This document shows positions 1-13,029 of a DNA stretch of 64,000 nt, piece by piece. Where the stretch lies: contig NC_081811.1 in the NCBI RefSeq assembly GCF_030704535.1, positions 3,736,501 to 3,800,500 on the forward strand, read 5' to 3'. The stretch comes from Vitis vinifera (Eukaryota; Streptophyta; Magnoliopsida; Vitales; Vitaceae). Below the pieces are notes generated by a model that saw only the letters and a list, made by a program, of their open reading frames with translations, was not told the origin of the DNA and ran no database searches. Each line of letters begins with the position of its first letter. Position 1 is the stretch's first letter. The position numbers were made by a program, and so were the translations under genes.

Positions 1-784
1 GGGGGAAAACTTTCAGAGGGCAATCGAGGGCGTGGTTTGGTCGAAGAGATAAGATTTGTGTTACAACTCAATGATGAAGCCTAAGTAACAAAGCAACCAT
101 CCCCTAGGCAAAATGGCTGGCTGGGCCACCTTGGCCCTCCTTGGGCCCTCTGAAATCTAGGGCACTTGTTTCTATGAGCCTGTAACCCTAACCACTTAAT
201 GTTCTTACTTTTTGTAACTTATATTTTGCGTGTGTAATGAAGCTTCCTATCTGAAGACCTGGTCTAATACTTTTAGACCTTTCACCTCTTCTTGGCCCCC
301 ATGTATCCCATTACACACGCAAGAAATGTCCCAGTTGATTGATGGGTGAAAATTTTTAATCCAAGTCTAACTTTTTAATAAATGAGAAAATTAAGATGGT
401 TGAAGGCATTATAGTACTTGATAACATAGAATTTTCCTTCTTACAAATTATCAGTACAGCTATGAGAGAACAAAGAAATTCCTGCATTTTCTAGGCTTTA
501 TCATATAAAGGTATAAGACTGGGGAAATCAACACGCTGACCCTACATCCATAAGTCTACTAAGAAAAATCTGAATTCATAAGATGCTTTTCCCACTTGTA
601 TTATTCTGTAAGATTGATGTTGAGTACATATAATAATTCAATTGAATTGACTTATATTTCCAAAGTCCAAGCAACGCATTATTTTGTTGGCTTGGGCACA
701 GGCTTATTAACTGCTTAATTAAACAGTCCCAAGAATCGAAGAAACAAAATGGTTGAAGATTGCAAGTGATTATGAATTAATTGC
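1..784. other. Intergenic, 3' side of the first pectin methylesterase
   Basis: No coding region, RNA gene or repeat is recognised here. The interval lies downstream of the stop codon of the minus-strand pectin methylesterase gene and must hold its 3' untranslated region. Base composition is moderate to AT-rich. Confidence 0.5.
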
Positions 785-2562
785 TTATAACAAGCCACCA
801 GTGTAAGGCACCCCAGTCTGAGGCAACCAGTCACCCCCGAGAAGGAAGTTGCCGACAGTGAAATTTGCAGCATCAGAAGGTCCAATCACATGGTATCCAG
901 ACCATGTAACTCTATTACTGGTGTTTGATCCGGGTCCGGTGTTGTTGTACTCAGCATAGTATAATGTACTTAAAGCAAAATCCCCAGACCAAATGCTCCA
1001 ACCAGAAGGATTAATCAAACTACCCATGTTTGATTGCATGTACACTGTCCTTGAATACTCCTTCCATGGCCTTCCCAAGTATGTCTTTGTGGTTCCATTG
1101 CTTGCAGCCAAATCATCGGCGGCACGAATGACACAGTTGTGAATTGAGGTGCCGGTGTTCTGATTGGGGTCCGTCCGGCCTTGGGCGGTGATGGCATTGA
1201 ACTGTCCGCTCAGGGGCAGCCGGGGATATAAGTTGCAGTTTTGGAAGACAACTGCAGCATTGCCAAATATGAAATCAACCGTTCCATATATGTCGCATTC
1301 TCTGTAGAATTGCCTTAGGGAATGGGTGTATAAGGTGTCTTGATAGGCTTCAAAGCTGCACAGGTAGAATGTTGATAAATCAGCCCCGCTCCGGAGGGCA
1401 ACCGCTTGATGTTTTGCTGCCCCAGCTGTGTTCCGGAATGTTATGTTCACTGCAACAAATCCTTGTGCCACCACAGCTGCAATATCGATATCAAATTCAA
1501 ACTGGTTAGGATAAAGCTGAAATTACTGTAACAACAACACTGTCATTATATTAATGAAAGTTGTTTTAATTTGGTGTTCTTACCAAATGTGGCGGAGTTG
1601 AAAGTTGTCCATCCATCAACCACGCTTCTGTTTCCGGTGATCACAGTCTGGTTGATGCCATCACCGATCATCATCAAGTACTTCTTATTCTTAGCGATGG
1701 ATACGTACTCTTCGTAGACTCCGGCCTGGATGTAAATCACAAAGTATCCATTGCTGCCATCGGTATTGTTTGGAGCTACAGCTATGGCATCATTAATGGT
1801 CGCGAAATTTCCACTCCCATCCTGGTTCACCGTCACGATGTCGCTTATCGAAACCTGATCATTACCGGTGTCCAGCAACTTCCTGTTACTCAAAGACTCG
1901 TAGAGTTTTCGGTTTTGGCTAGACATTTTCAAGGGCAAGCGCCCATTTCCAAAGGGGAGATGCTTCCTAGCTTTCACCACTTTCCCCTTCTTCTGCTTGG
2001 GAACCCAACCCTTGGTGAAGAGGGATAGAGAAACTCTATAGAGCTTAGTGTCATTGGACAGGGGAGTTGAAACACCGTTCTTCACACTCCATGAAGAAGA
2101 GGTCTCTTGCAGACCATCCAAGCATGTTTGCTGGTTAGTTAAAAGGGCACTAAGCAAGGTTTGCACATCATCAGCTTCCAGAACAGACAGGATTTTAGAA
2201 TTAGCATCCGCAACTTGAGAAGAGCTCAACAAGTAATCCAAGTTTAGTCCTCCTAGAAAGCGACAGTCCTGCAGCGCCCGAACCGCAGCGGCCGACAAAT
2301 TGGACCGGGCACTGAGGTACTTGTCAACCAGGGACAAGAACTTACGCGAAGTCGCTATCGACTTCTTCAAAGATGACCTTCCATAATCGTAAACATTTGC
2401 GGATTTGTTGCTCTGGACAAGGCCTTTGCAAGAGGAAGGGTCAGGTGTGGACTGACATATGGAGTCATCTGCTAGAGATGTCGATGAGAAAAGAGCAAGG
2501 AAAATGACAATGGCTGAGAAAGCAACGAGGGACAACGAAAGCTTAGAAGAAGACATGGTCAT
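785..2562 (-). CDS. PMEI-pectin methylesterase (pectinesterase), 2 exons
   Basis: Removes methyl esters from homogalacturonan in the cell wall. Exon 1 is 2562-1584 and exon 2 is 1476-785; donor GTAAGA and acceptor GCAG close the frame to 556 residues. A hydrophobic signal segment spans about residues 7-31. The N-terminal inhibitor (PMEI) domain has cysteines from about 36. RKLL at 227-230 is the usual subtilase cleavage motif that frees the catalytic domain. The catalytic part shows all five family marks: GVYEE (281), QAVAL (350), QDTL (372), DFIFG (394) and LGRPW (460). Catalytic Asp373, Asp394 and Arg462 are present, so the enzyme should be active. The start is chosen because an upstream in-frame ATG at 2631 overlaps the TATA box; ATG at 2556 is an alternative. 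A single intron puts it in a different subgroup from the neighbouring pectinesterase. Confidence 0.95.
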
Positions 2563-2630
2563 GGAATAGAGGGAGGGGGAGAGGGAGAGTCGATGAGTTG
2601 ATGGGGAATGTTGCATGATGGTTGAGGCCA

Positions 2631-2637
2631 TTATATA
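2631..2637 (-). promoter_or_regulatory. TATA box of the first pectin methylesterase
   Basis: TATATAA on the minus strand, about 70 bases upstream of the chosen ATG, followed by a CT-rich leader. It overlaps the upstream in-frame ATG at 2631, which therefore cannot lie in a transcript started from this box. Confidence 0.6.
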
Positions 2638-4603
2638 GAAGATTTGAGAGACATAAGGTGGTTGGGTTATTCTTATTAATTTGATTTTGGTAGAGAATAC
2701 TTGAGGGGTTTGTATTGTGAAGTCAACTTCCATGACTTTATCAAAAGCGCGTCCATCTCGAACTTGTTCAATTTAATGGAGTCTTAGCCATCTACAGAGG
2801 AACAAGTTGTTGGAGTCTTTGTTATTTTATCAATCAGTGTAGGTACCCCTTCCAAAAATCCATTCTTTGGTAATTGTCGACAGCCTTTCCACTAGGATTC
2901 TTTCGACGTGGGCTACATGTCTGCCTTCCTGATCAGGAACATATCTCTATTCAAAGTCTTTGCTGGATTCCACCTTCCCCCTCTGCAGATCTTCTACTCA
3001 TAGCTTCATTATTAATTTAGAGGTGAAGGCTTAAACCCCTTTTCTTACTTCACATTTTTACCACTAGATTATATACCCTTTACAATGTGATTATTGTATA
3101 TAAAGAGACCTTTTGTGGAACAAAGAAATCGCACATGATCAAGATTCACCATGTGATGAGGTGAAACATTTTGGCGGTGGGTCTGAGGAAGGTGGGTTTA
3201 TTAAGAGGTCAACCCAGCTAGAGCTAAAGCCAATTATTGTGTGTGCCAAGCAATCAAATATTTTAAATATTTTAAAGATACATCTTCGACCCTAAGCGTC
3301 GAATGTATGACTCCGGAGTTAATTTGAAGTTAGTGCCTCCAACATGTTTGTTTATCTTATTGAGTATGGGCTTTTAAGATTAGGATGGACTCGGATTTAG
3401 ATTATGCCAGCTCTAATGATGACCAAATGTTTGAGAAAAAAAAGGCGCATTATATAAGTTGGGAGACCCGCATTGATTTAAACCTAAAGTCAGCCCATAG
3501 TTACCCAAAAATTACATGTGACAACCAGAAGTACCAAACTATGATTTTTCACCTACTTAGAATTTCATTTTTATATAGAGTTAGGTTATGGGCCATCATC
3601 ATTAGGGTTTGAGATTCCTCCCCAGTTAACTAACTTTTTCATGAATCATGGTGCAATTGGGTATGGTTTCAGCTATTCAGTTAAATCAAACATTTGGATA
3701 GGGTGCAGACCCTGACTCATCACCAGACAAGCTTACAAGATTCTAAGTAGCTTCAAAATATGGGAAGTTACGCAAATAATTGATGTCCTGAAAGGTTTCA
3801 AAAAATATGTCCATGTTTAGTATAATTGGTTTTACCCAAAAAGGAGAAGAAAAAGACATGAAACTTCCCGTACTGCTTTCAAGTCTAAATGTTTGAAATG
3901 GGAGTAATGGGTAGCCATTAAAAAATCCAAAAATAAAAAATAAAAAAATAAAAAAGGGAAAAAAAACACACCCGAAGTTTCCTTAAAACGAGGATAATAA
4001 TGTAATTATATCCCACTAAACACAGGAGGTTACAAAAGAGCAATTTGGATTTGGCTAACAAAAGTCAATAGTAAGTTAAGTTTGAATTCAAATACATATT
4101 GCTAATAGACTTTGAATTCAACAGGCTGGCAACGGGGGTGTTTGGTGAGAGTTGGTTCCGGCGCCGGTATCTCTGTTATGGACAAAAAAAACCACCGACT
4201 TTTCTAGAGAAAATTTGAGAGCCGTAGGATTGTGTATCAAACGGAGCAGAGCGATGGGATATGGAAGAAGTGAAGAAAAAGGGGATCCATGTATATTGAA
4301 ATGTGAAAACGCGTTACGAATGGATTTTATACGTGCGTTGTATATTGTAGTATGCAATCTGCATGTAGCGTGACGTTTTGTCTCACTCTGTCTTGCTTTT
4401 TTAAGGTGGATGTCCACCGCATAGAGGATTAATTTATATTCAAATATAAATAAAAATATTTTTGATAATATATTATATAATAAAACTATTTTTTTAATAA
4501 GTATTAATTCAAAAGTGATTTTTAAAATTTATTTTAAAATATTAAAAATCATTTCTAACTCTTTTAAAACTAGCCTTCATGATATATTTATATTATAACA
4601 ATT
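2638..4603. other. Intergenic region between divergent pectinesterases, proximal part
   Basis: Upstream region of the minus-strand pectinesterase. It contains only short chance reading frames on both strands and A-rich runs near 3920-3970. I see no conserved gene, RNA or clear repeat border. Confidence 0.4.
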
Positions 4604-4916
4604 AGACCATGTTTGTTACGTGAAAAGTAATAAGAAAAAAAAATTATTTAAAAACGATTTTTTTTATGTATTATTTTATTAAAAAATGTTAAAATAAAAA
4701 ATAAATATAATTAAAATTTTGTTTATTTTTAATTACTTAGAAATTATCTCATAAGTTAAATAAATTTGAAAAATCATATAAAAATATTATGAACTTTAAA
4801 TATAATTTTTAAAATTTTTTTCACCAGTTCTTCCTTTTTTTTTCTTTCTTTCTTTCTTTTTTTTTTTTTTTTTTTTTACATTTTTCCTCAATTTTTTTAA
4901 TAATCAAACAAAGTCT
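4604..4916 (+). mobile_element. MITE-like element, AGGCTATG family, copy a
   Basis: About 313 bp, very AT-rich. The ends are inverted: AGACCATGTTTG on the left and the complement of AGACTTTGTTTG on the right. The interior layout (short A/G-rich start, TAATTAAAATT core, T/C-rich end with a long T run at 4838-4877) matches the other copies at 6.0, 39.6, 55.9 and 59.0 kb. No coding capacity. No convincing target duplication was found. Confidence 0.6.
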
Positions 4917-6022
4917 TATTATATGATAAGTGATAAAATAAAAATATAAATGATAAGATGTGTAAATAATTATTAAAAAAAATCATTCATAAAGAATTAA
5001 AAAAATGATAAATTTTTTTATCTATTTCAAAAAATTGTAATTTACGTAAAATAACATATCTTTCCAATTTGCATTTAATGAAAATATGAAATGGGACACG
5101 TGTGAAATAACTAAATTTAATCATTTTTAATTATATTATTACTAATATTTTAAAATATGGAATGAGTGACATTGATTATAGACATCATACTACGTGGCCA
5201 TCATATATAAAATTTCCCATTTAATTAAAAAAACTCAATACATACAATGAATACTAGTACCTAGTACTGTTATACGTATTTGGACACAAAGACATTGTCT
5301 ACATCGTTTTATACAAACCTACGCGCTTGATTCCTATGTATTGTCGGGAATTCAACTTATTTTTTATAAAAAAAAATGGATAAATAAATAAGACAAGTAG
5401 TTGAAATACTAAAAAGTCAAAAGACGTTTTGAAATTGGAGGGACAAAGGTTTAATGTATAGTGTTGATATGGTTAATTTTGATCCCACCTCCCTTTAAAA
5501 TTATAGTTAGTGTTACACGTGTCATCACGGGAGTGTAATAACTTAAATAATGAGCTGGCCCAAAGCCTAACTATTTTGACCTGATAGTTTTTATTAGGGC
5601 CAAGGTCAAAGTTTTGTTCTCCAAGGGCCCAGATCCAAAACTTTGTTGAATCTCTTATTCACGAGAATGTTTATACTTTATATGTATTATTTTTATGTTG
5701 CTTGAAGATTTTCAAAGATTTTGGTGATGTGCGTGTAAGGCGATTGGGCCTGTCTGAAATTAATACATCTGGTGCTATAATGGGTCAAGGGATGTCGGCT
5801 CGAACCTGACTGGGCCGAGATTGAGTTGGAAAATCTCTCATTTGGGCTCTCCTGGACTGAAGTTTGAGAGACCATTTGGGCCTGTCAAATTAGGCTTGGC
5901 CCAGTTCTCCAAGTTCTCCTTCATGTTAATAGACTAAGTGCTAAGTAGTAACTCAACCTAGTAATCAAAATCATATGAAATTTAACAATTTTTTACAAGC
6001 ATTAAAATTTTAAAAAAATTAC
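4917..6022. other. Intergenic, AT-rich
   Basis: No gene recognised. The stretch 5560-5920 is less AT-rich (repeated GGGCC/GGCCC words) but carries no recognisable protein. Confidence 0.4.
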
Positions 6023-6352
6023 TAATATGTTTGGTTCCCGAAAAATACTAAAGAAAGAAAAAAAATGTAAAGGAAAATGATTTTTTCATATTTGATTGTC
6101 CTATGAAAAATATAAAAAAAAATAAAATATAATTAAAACTAATTAAAAATTTATGTATTTTTAAATTATTTAATCTTTATATTGATGAGTTAAAATAAAT
6201 AAAATAAATTTGAAGTAATAAAAAATAATAATTTATCGACTTTTAATCTTTTTTTTTTTATATTTTCCTTCACTTTTCATTTCATTCTATTTTTCCTTTA
6301 TACTTTCTTTTCCTTACATTTTCTCTTAAATTTTTTGGAACCAAACATAGAT
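6023..6352 (+). mobile_element. MITE-like element, AGGCTATG family, copy b
   Basis: Left end reads ATATGTTTGGTTCCCG and the right end is the complement of ATCTATGTTTGGTTCC, so the termini are inverted repeats. The internal sequence aligns along its length with the copy at 39565-39863, including the shared block TTGATTGTCCTAT. Non-coding. Confidence 0.75.
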
Positions 6353-6420
6353 AATTTTTTTCTTTTCATGAATTCCCTTCATTCCATACAATGAAATTTG
6401 AAATCCATTATTATTATTTT

Positions 6421-6680
6421 CATCCAAACACAAAGGAAAAATAGAACCAAAGAAAAGATAAAATAAAATAAAAAATAAGTTAAAAATCAATAAATTATTT
6501 TTATTTACTATTTCAAATTTACTTTGTTTATTTTAACTCATGGACAAAAATTTAAATAATTTAAAAATAAATAAATTTTAAACTAATTTTAAATATATTT
6601 AATTTTTATATATATATTTATAAAATAATCAAATATAAAAAAAAAATCATTTTTTTAATATTTTTCTGAAAACAAAAATA
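6421..6680 (-). mobile_element. MITE-like element, AGGCTATG family, copy c, inverted
   Basis: Read on the minus strand this stretch aligns with copy b: the ATATTTGATTAT block, TTAAATTATTTAA, then AATAATTTATTGA and a T/C-rich end with TTTGGTTC. It lies about 70 bp from copy b in opposite orientation, so the two could fold on each other. Confidence 0.6.
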
Positions 6681-6872
6681 ACCCATTGAAGGTTAACTTG
6701 GTCTACGGGCCACCACCGAGGCCCATCTAATCATGAAAGGCTCAAACTGCAAGACATCCCACGATGAGACCTTCAGAGGGTCCAGCCATCATTGAGGATG
6801 AATACGAATCATGGATTTCAACCCACAATTATCCTTAATAAAGGCAAAATTATTTCCCATGGATTTTTTTTT

Positions 6873-7438
6873 AGGGAGAATTATGTTTTAGGGTAGATGG
6901 CCCCAAATTAACAAAAGGTCATGTAATTCTTCAAATTGAGCTCAAGACCCAATAAAAATATGGAAATTGAGTTGAAGGATATCATCTTTTAGTATTTTCA
7001 AAAATACCCTTTGCTGATTTTGAGAAAAAAAATTAATATTTTTGAAAAATTCTTTTATTTAATTTAATATTTTTGATTTAATTTAATATTTAAAAAAAAT
7101 ATTTTTATGTAATTTAATATTTTTAAAAATACTTTTATTTAATTTAATTTTAAAAAAAATAAATTTATTTAATTTAATATTTTAAAAAAATATGTAATTT
7201 AATATATTTTTTAAATACTTTAATTTAATTTAATATTTTTAAAAACTACTTTTATTTAATTTAGTATTTTTGAAAAAAAAATTATTAAAAAAAAATTATT
7301 TAACTTAATTTTATAAAATATTTTATATGTGTTCGGGTATATTTGTCCGTTACTATTTTATATCTTTCAACTTAATTTGAAGAGTTATATGGATCTTTTA
7401 TTAATCTGGACTCATCTACCCAAAAGATAATTCTCCCT
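6873..7438. mobile_element. TIR element of 566 bp with AGGGAGAATTAT termini
   Basis: The two ends form a long inverted repeat. The left starts AGGGAGAATTATGTTTTAGG and the right, complemented, starts AGGGAGAATTATCTTTTGGG; both continue into GTAGATG. Each side abuts a run of at least nine T, consistent with a 9-bp target duplication (Mutator-like) but uninformative because it is a homopolymer. The interior is a series of AATTTAATATTTTT-like units with no protein. A diverged relative lies at 13030-13613. Confidence 0.8.
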
Positions 7439-9839
7439 TTTTTTTTTTTTATTAGCATTTGTAGGAAAACTGCCCTTTTCTGCGGTGGAATTAAACTTCC
7501 AAAGAAAAAGTGGCCACAAAACATTGGTCCCAGTAATGATGACCAAACCCCATGATTTTTGGCGATGATTCCCAAATCCACACATATTTTACATGCGAAA
7601 AAAGAGAAAAAAAAAAAAAAATGCATTTGCGTGTGATATGCTGGACAATCATTTTAGAGAACAAGGCTGACAGAAAGGACGTCGGTGCTGCTAAAAAGAG
7701 CGTCATTTTCATTCACATGCTACAATCGTAGCATTATCTTGAAAAATTAAAAATCCACCTACAACAGTTGTTTTCAAAATTAAAACCGTTTTTGTTCTTT
7801 TTGCTTTCAAAAATCAGTTTTCACGTTTTTCTTCCAGCCATGCCCCCCCTTTTTTTCCATTGAATCTAGATCTGAAGATTTAATCTAACATGGATCTGCT
7901 ATAAGTCACAAGATGTCAAAACTAAAAATCACTTACATACCATTAAATAATAATGGTAACAATTAAAAAGTGGAAGGGTGCTGAATTTCATTTGAAGCTA
8001 TCTTATTTAATTTATTGCAACATTTCTCAATAATAAAAGTTTCAACCTATTTTTATTTTTATTATATAGTTTTTTTAGGTGGTCTTACTTCTCTGCACAG
8101 TCCAACCATTTCCCAAAAATCAAGGTGGTCGACTACTTATTTGTAGGATTTTGGGCATGTTGCAGAAAGTTTATAATACAAAGGTCTGCCTACCGTGACA
8201 AATATGGTGTTCTTAATTAACCATTAATGGGTATTTATATATATTATCATATTCTTCATAGTTGATAAAACTAAATGAGAACATTTAATATAGTATAAAA
8301 AAATATGATCCTATAATAAGCCACTCTAACTGCTTTAAAATGCAGTTACTTAATTTAAAAAATCATATTATATATACAGTGTCATAAACTTCTTTTTCTA
8401 ATTAATGTGAGTATTACAATAATGATCACGTTAATACAATACCCTTGTTATTATTAGGTAAGACAATAAGAAACCCTTTTAAGTATGGGACATTTCCTAT
8501 TAAGGTCAATGATTAATCTTAATGATATTTGTAATTATATATATATATATTTGTAAATATTATTTACTTTAAACATCTTATATACATATTATTCACTTTA
8601 AATATAAAAGATTTTATGATTTTAAAATACGTTTGTAAGGTTAAAAAGAGTATATCATATCAGTATAAATACTATGTGATAAACAAATACTCTTTATGAA
8701 GTTAGAAAAATAAAATCTTACATCGAAGTCAAGAATTGACTTCAATATTATTTGTAACAATCCATTTACTTTTGTATAGATATTGTGAGCTTTAAACTTG
8801 TATGATTCCCTAATCGATGTCTCCTTTATGAAATCACATTAACAAAATATCAAGAGAAGTTAGGACCCCACTTCTTTTCATATAAATACTATCCCATTTA
8901 TATTAAAAAAGTTCCTCGATTATAATGATTTAGATCATCACTTGTGATATTGGATCTACAAAATCTCACATTTAGATCAAAGATCAATTTTCATACCGTT
9001 TATAAAGATTTACCATTTTTCTTATAAATATTATTCATTCTATTAAGTATTAAGAGAAGCTCATTACATATACGATGTCTGCAATTTTTTCCATTATTCT
9101 ATAAAAAAAAAACTACTTTCTATTCTAGAAAAAAAAAACTATAAAAGACTCACCAAACCTAATGCACGTGTAAAATTATTTCTTAATATTTGGTCTAACT
9201 ATGGTTTCTTAATTAATGGTGAACACGCCCAACAATGTCATGATTTAAATCAATTGGATTGGAGAGTTGGATTAACTTGTTAAAGGGACGTGCTTTTATC
9301 ATAAGTTGTACAAAATTTTAAGCATTAATGAGCACGAGAAGACTTGTAAGTTTCAATTTGGAAGATGTGTCACTTAAAGATTTGTTCATGACTATTCAAC
9401 CGTGACACAATCAGAGTCTTTAATGATTAAGAAGTGAATGGGCATGAAACCACTATAATCTAATTAGTTCGTTTGTAAGATTACACACACACGCTAAAGG
9501 GCTTCTTTTTTTTCACTTAATTTAATTAAGTATTACTTGCCTCTATGGTATAAAGTCAAAGAAGATGGACACAAGTCACAAGCCCCTACCCTGTTCAAAA
9601 AGAAAAATAAGTCCAAAAATTTCAAATCAAAATTCATTTTGAGAGATTTTCCATTTTGGATCAAGACAAAACCACATTTTCTACTATACCTTGCCCATCC
9701 AAAGGTAAATTGCAGATTGAATTCAGTGATTATCTGACTCAAATTTAAGACCCCATCCATCCATTTATGTACTCAATAAAGTTGATCACATTGAGGTTGT
9801 GAAATCCAAACACCAATCCCCATGACTCATCAGCTGCCC
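7439..9839. other. Intergenic, upstream of the second pectinesterase
   Basis: AT-rich, with an AT microsatellite near 8541. The block 8460-9100 has a repeat-like texture (several ATATAAATACTAT words), but I could not find its borders or a family. No gene recognised. Confidence 0.4.
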
Positions 9840-9846
9840 TATATAT
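9840..9846 (+). promoter_or_regulatory. TATA box of the second pectin methylesterase
   Basis: TATATAT 82 bases before the ATG at 9928, followed by a CT-rich (TTCTTCTTCTTC) leader typical of plant 5' untranslated regions. Confidence 0.6.
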
Positions 9847-9927
9847 GATATATCCTTCTTCTTCTTCTCGCTTACCTTCTCCTTCAATTTCAACCTTTAT
9901 CTCTTCCTCTCAACACACCATTTCACC

Positions 9928-12564
9928 ATGTACAACCACAGAGCAAGAGCTAAATTCTTGCTGTCTCTTCTCTCCATTTCCGCCTTTGCTTTTCTCCTAC
10001 TCACCACAGTGAAACCTCTGAAAAAGAGCCCAAAAAACACTGAAATCCCGCAACTGCATCTCCACAAGCATGTCCAGATTGCCCATTCCCATTGCGAAGG
10101 CACTCTCTATCCAGAGCTCTGTGTCTCAACTCTCTCCACATTCCCGGATCTTGCGTCTAAAACTGTCCCGGAAGTCATCGCTGCTACAGTGAGCCACACA
10201 GTGGGCGAAGTTAAGTTGTCAGCCTCGAACTGCAGCGGCATTCGGAGGAAGCTCAAGAACCTCAACACCCTTGAAGGCAGAGCTATCAACGACTGCCTTG
10301 AGCTCCATGACTGCACCATTGCTCAGCTTCAGTCCACTATTTCTGATCTTTCTCACAATAACTCGCCCGCAAAGCATTACCATGACTTGCAGACGTTGTT
10401 GAGCGGTTCGATAACGAATCTCTACACTTGTCTTGATGGGTTTGCTTACAGTAAAAAGCACATTCGGAGTTCAATCGAAGGCCCTCTCCGCAACATCTCT
10501 CACCATGTCAGTAACTCTCTGGCAATGCTCAAGAAAATCCCAGGAGTCCAGTCATCGAAGTCTGAGATTTTCCCGGAGTACGGTAGCACGAAGGATGGTT
10601 TTCCGGCGTGGCTGTCCGGGAAGGACAGGAGACTGTTGCAGGCGTCGGCGAGTCAAATTCATTACAATCTCACCGTGGCCAAGGATGGCAGTGGAGACTT
10701 CACCACCATTGGGGAAGCCATTGCAGCTGCTCCCAACTCCAGCACTACCAGGTCAGCCCTCTTAATTTTTTTGGCTTCATCCCCAGTTTTACTTCACATA
10801 TATTATTGAATGGATCATTACTTATCATTAAAATATCTCAAATCAATGTTGGATGAAGCCACAATGAAATAAAATAAAATTGAGAGAGGAAAAGCAAATC
10901 ATAAAGCAATTTTGCACATTTTCAAATGGGTATGGCAAACTGATTTATAGAGGTGGATGAACGGCAGGTTTGTGATACATATAAAGGCAGGTGCTTACTT
11001 TGAGTACTTAGATATTGCGAGGTCGAAGACGATGCTGATGTTGGTGGGAGACGGGCTCGAGAATACTTACATCAAGGGCAACCGAAGTGTGGGTGGTGGG
11101 TGGACCACTTTCCAATCGGGCACTGTCGGTGAGTTCAATTTTCTACTGTCCTTCTCTGCAAATATTATAGTAATTGCTGTCATTTTATTTCACTGTCTTG
11201 GCTCATTTTCATTTCATGTCGACTGTCCAGTCTTCTGTAAAAGGCTTGTTAGATTTTGTTTTGCCTTACCCCCGTGACGTTGGGACCCATGCCAGTTTTC
11301 ACAACCATAAAGGAAGGGGACAAAACAAGAACCTTCATCAAATTTTTGGGACACTGATTAAGGTTATACTTAAAAGTTGTAAAATAAAATAAAATTATTA
11401 AAGTCTTTTCTGTTTTTATTTGAATTATTTCTAATAAAAAGAGAAAAAGAAAAAAGGGTGTCGGTTGTATAGGGTCGGGTCATGCATGTTTTGGTGAGCG
11501 CACCTAGTGGAATATGAAGAAGAGTTTGTCTGGCGGTCCAAAGATATGGCTTTGGTGATAGTCTTTAATCATATGCATAATTTAATGAAGTTGATATCAT
11601 CACATGGTTGAGGGAGCCCACCCTTGATTTGTCCTCTGCCCCCTCGCTTTCAGCCTCACTGATTGCCGTGGGGAACTTTATTTATATTTATCGACCGTTA
11701 AATTTTGGATAAGGTTCTAGAGATGTCCAGTACGTCTCCAGACATTAGAATGTTAGGTGAGGTGGTGCCAAACCCAAATACGGAAAATGCAAAATATAAA
11801 AGCATTCCATTTTCTCCTGCCATGTAAAATAATTTTTTACATTTGTAACGTGATGACCTGCAGCCGTGGTGGCAAACAATTTCATAGCCAAAGGCATCTC
11901 CTTCGAGAACTACGCAGGGCCGAGCAATCACCAAGCAGTGGCCCTGAGGAGTGGAGCCGACCTCTCCGTCTTCTACCTGTGCCGCTTCATCGGTTACCAA
12001 GACACCCTCTACGTCCACTCTCTCCGCCAATTCTACCGTGAATGCGACGTCTACGGAACCATAGATTTCATCTTCGGAAACGCTGCAGTCGTTCTCCAAA
12101 ACTGCAACTTATACGCCCGCAGACCTAACGCAAACCAGAAAAATGTCTTCACCGCCCAAGGGAGAGATGACCCCAACGAAAACACCGGAATCTCAATACA
12201 AAATTGCAAAGTCGCTGCGGCTGCGGACTTGATTCCGGTCCTATCTTCATTCAAATCGTACCTAGGAAGGCCATGGAAGGAGTATTCGAGGACGGTTTAT
12301 ATGCAGTCTAACATTGGCAATTTGATTGACCCAGCTGGGTGGCTGGAGTGGGATGGAGATTTTGCATTGAGTACTCTTTATTATGGTGAGTATAAGAACC
12401 GGGGTCCAGGTTCCAACACCAGCGGCAGGGTGACATGGCCGGGTTATAGAGTTATTAATAGTTCGAGTGTGGCGAGTCAGTTCACTGTTGGGGCCTTCAT
12501 TCAGGGAGATGAATGGCTTCCAGCTACTGGGATTCCTTATTATTCCAATTTGACCATCGTTTAG
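9928..12564 (+). CDS. PMEI-pectin methylesterase (pectinesterase), 3 exons
   Basis: De-esterifies wall pectin. Exons 9928-10751, 10968-11128 and 11864-12564 join in frame to 561 residues. The donor after Thr274 and the acceptor inside GGCAGG rebuild TTRFVIHI; the acceptor 20 bases earlier would give an immediate stop. A membrane or signal segment spans about 10-27. The PMEI domain has cysteines at 56, 65, 102, 123, 129 and 168. RRLL at 234-237 is the processing site. The catalytic domain has GAYFE (283), QAVAL (352), QDTL (374), DFIFG (396) and LGRPW (462), with Asp375, Asp396 and Arg464 intact. It has two introns against one in the divergent neighbour 7.4 kb away, so they are not a recent tandem duplicate. 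Intron 2 (735 bp) is longer than intron 1 (216 bp). Confidence 0.96.
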
Positions 12565-13029
12565 TAATTTGTATTTTTATGTGGCGTGGTTTCAAGTCTT
12601 GGGCAGAGATTGCTCCAAACGATTGAGAATAAGTTCTTCAAGTAAAATGTCACGTTATTTGATTGCACCTTTGAATCTATATAGTATAAAAAAATGTGTG
12701 GATGTATTTTTTATAAAGCAAAAGCATTTTTTTTTAATTTTTTTTACCTCAATCCAAGTTTAAATTTTATTTAAAGAGCTTATAAATTAAAAAAAAAATT
12801 AATTTCATTTATAAAATTTGATTGCAAAAATTTATTTCATATTTAATACCAATTTTATAATATTAATATTATTTTTTTAAAAATTATGATTTTGATTTCA
12901 GTTTTAAAGAAATTACCTAAAATAAAACCTAGTCTCAAATAAAATATGAAGATATAAAAATATAAAAAATAAATTTAATATTTTTAAACATTTAATTAAA
13001 TAAAATATGGATCTCCTCCTTTTAAAAAA

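Noticed and set aside
4118-4417. Paired open frames on both strands in the pectinesterase intergenic region
   Set aside because: No family resemblance, no splice-linked partner exons and no promoter; chance in a GC-balanced patch.
8460-9100. Possible small LTR or TRIM element, including a check for a Cassandra 5S-like core
   Set aside because: No 5S-like sequence, no terminal repeats and no primer site found.
10107-10461. Opposite-strand reading frames across the second pectinesterase exon 1
   Set aside because: They mirror a well-supported coding exon with all PMEI and PME motifs; no independent resemblance.
11698-12254. Minus-strand reading frames over pectinesterase exon 3
   Set aside because: Shadow of the catalytic exon; codon pattern follows the plus-strand gene.
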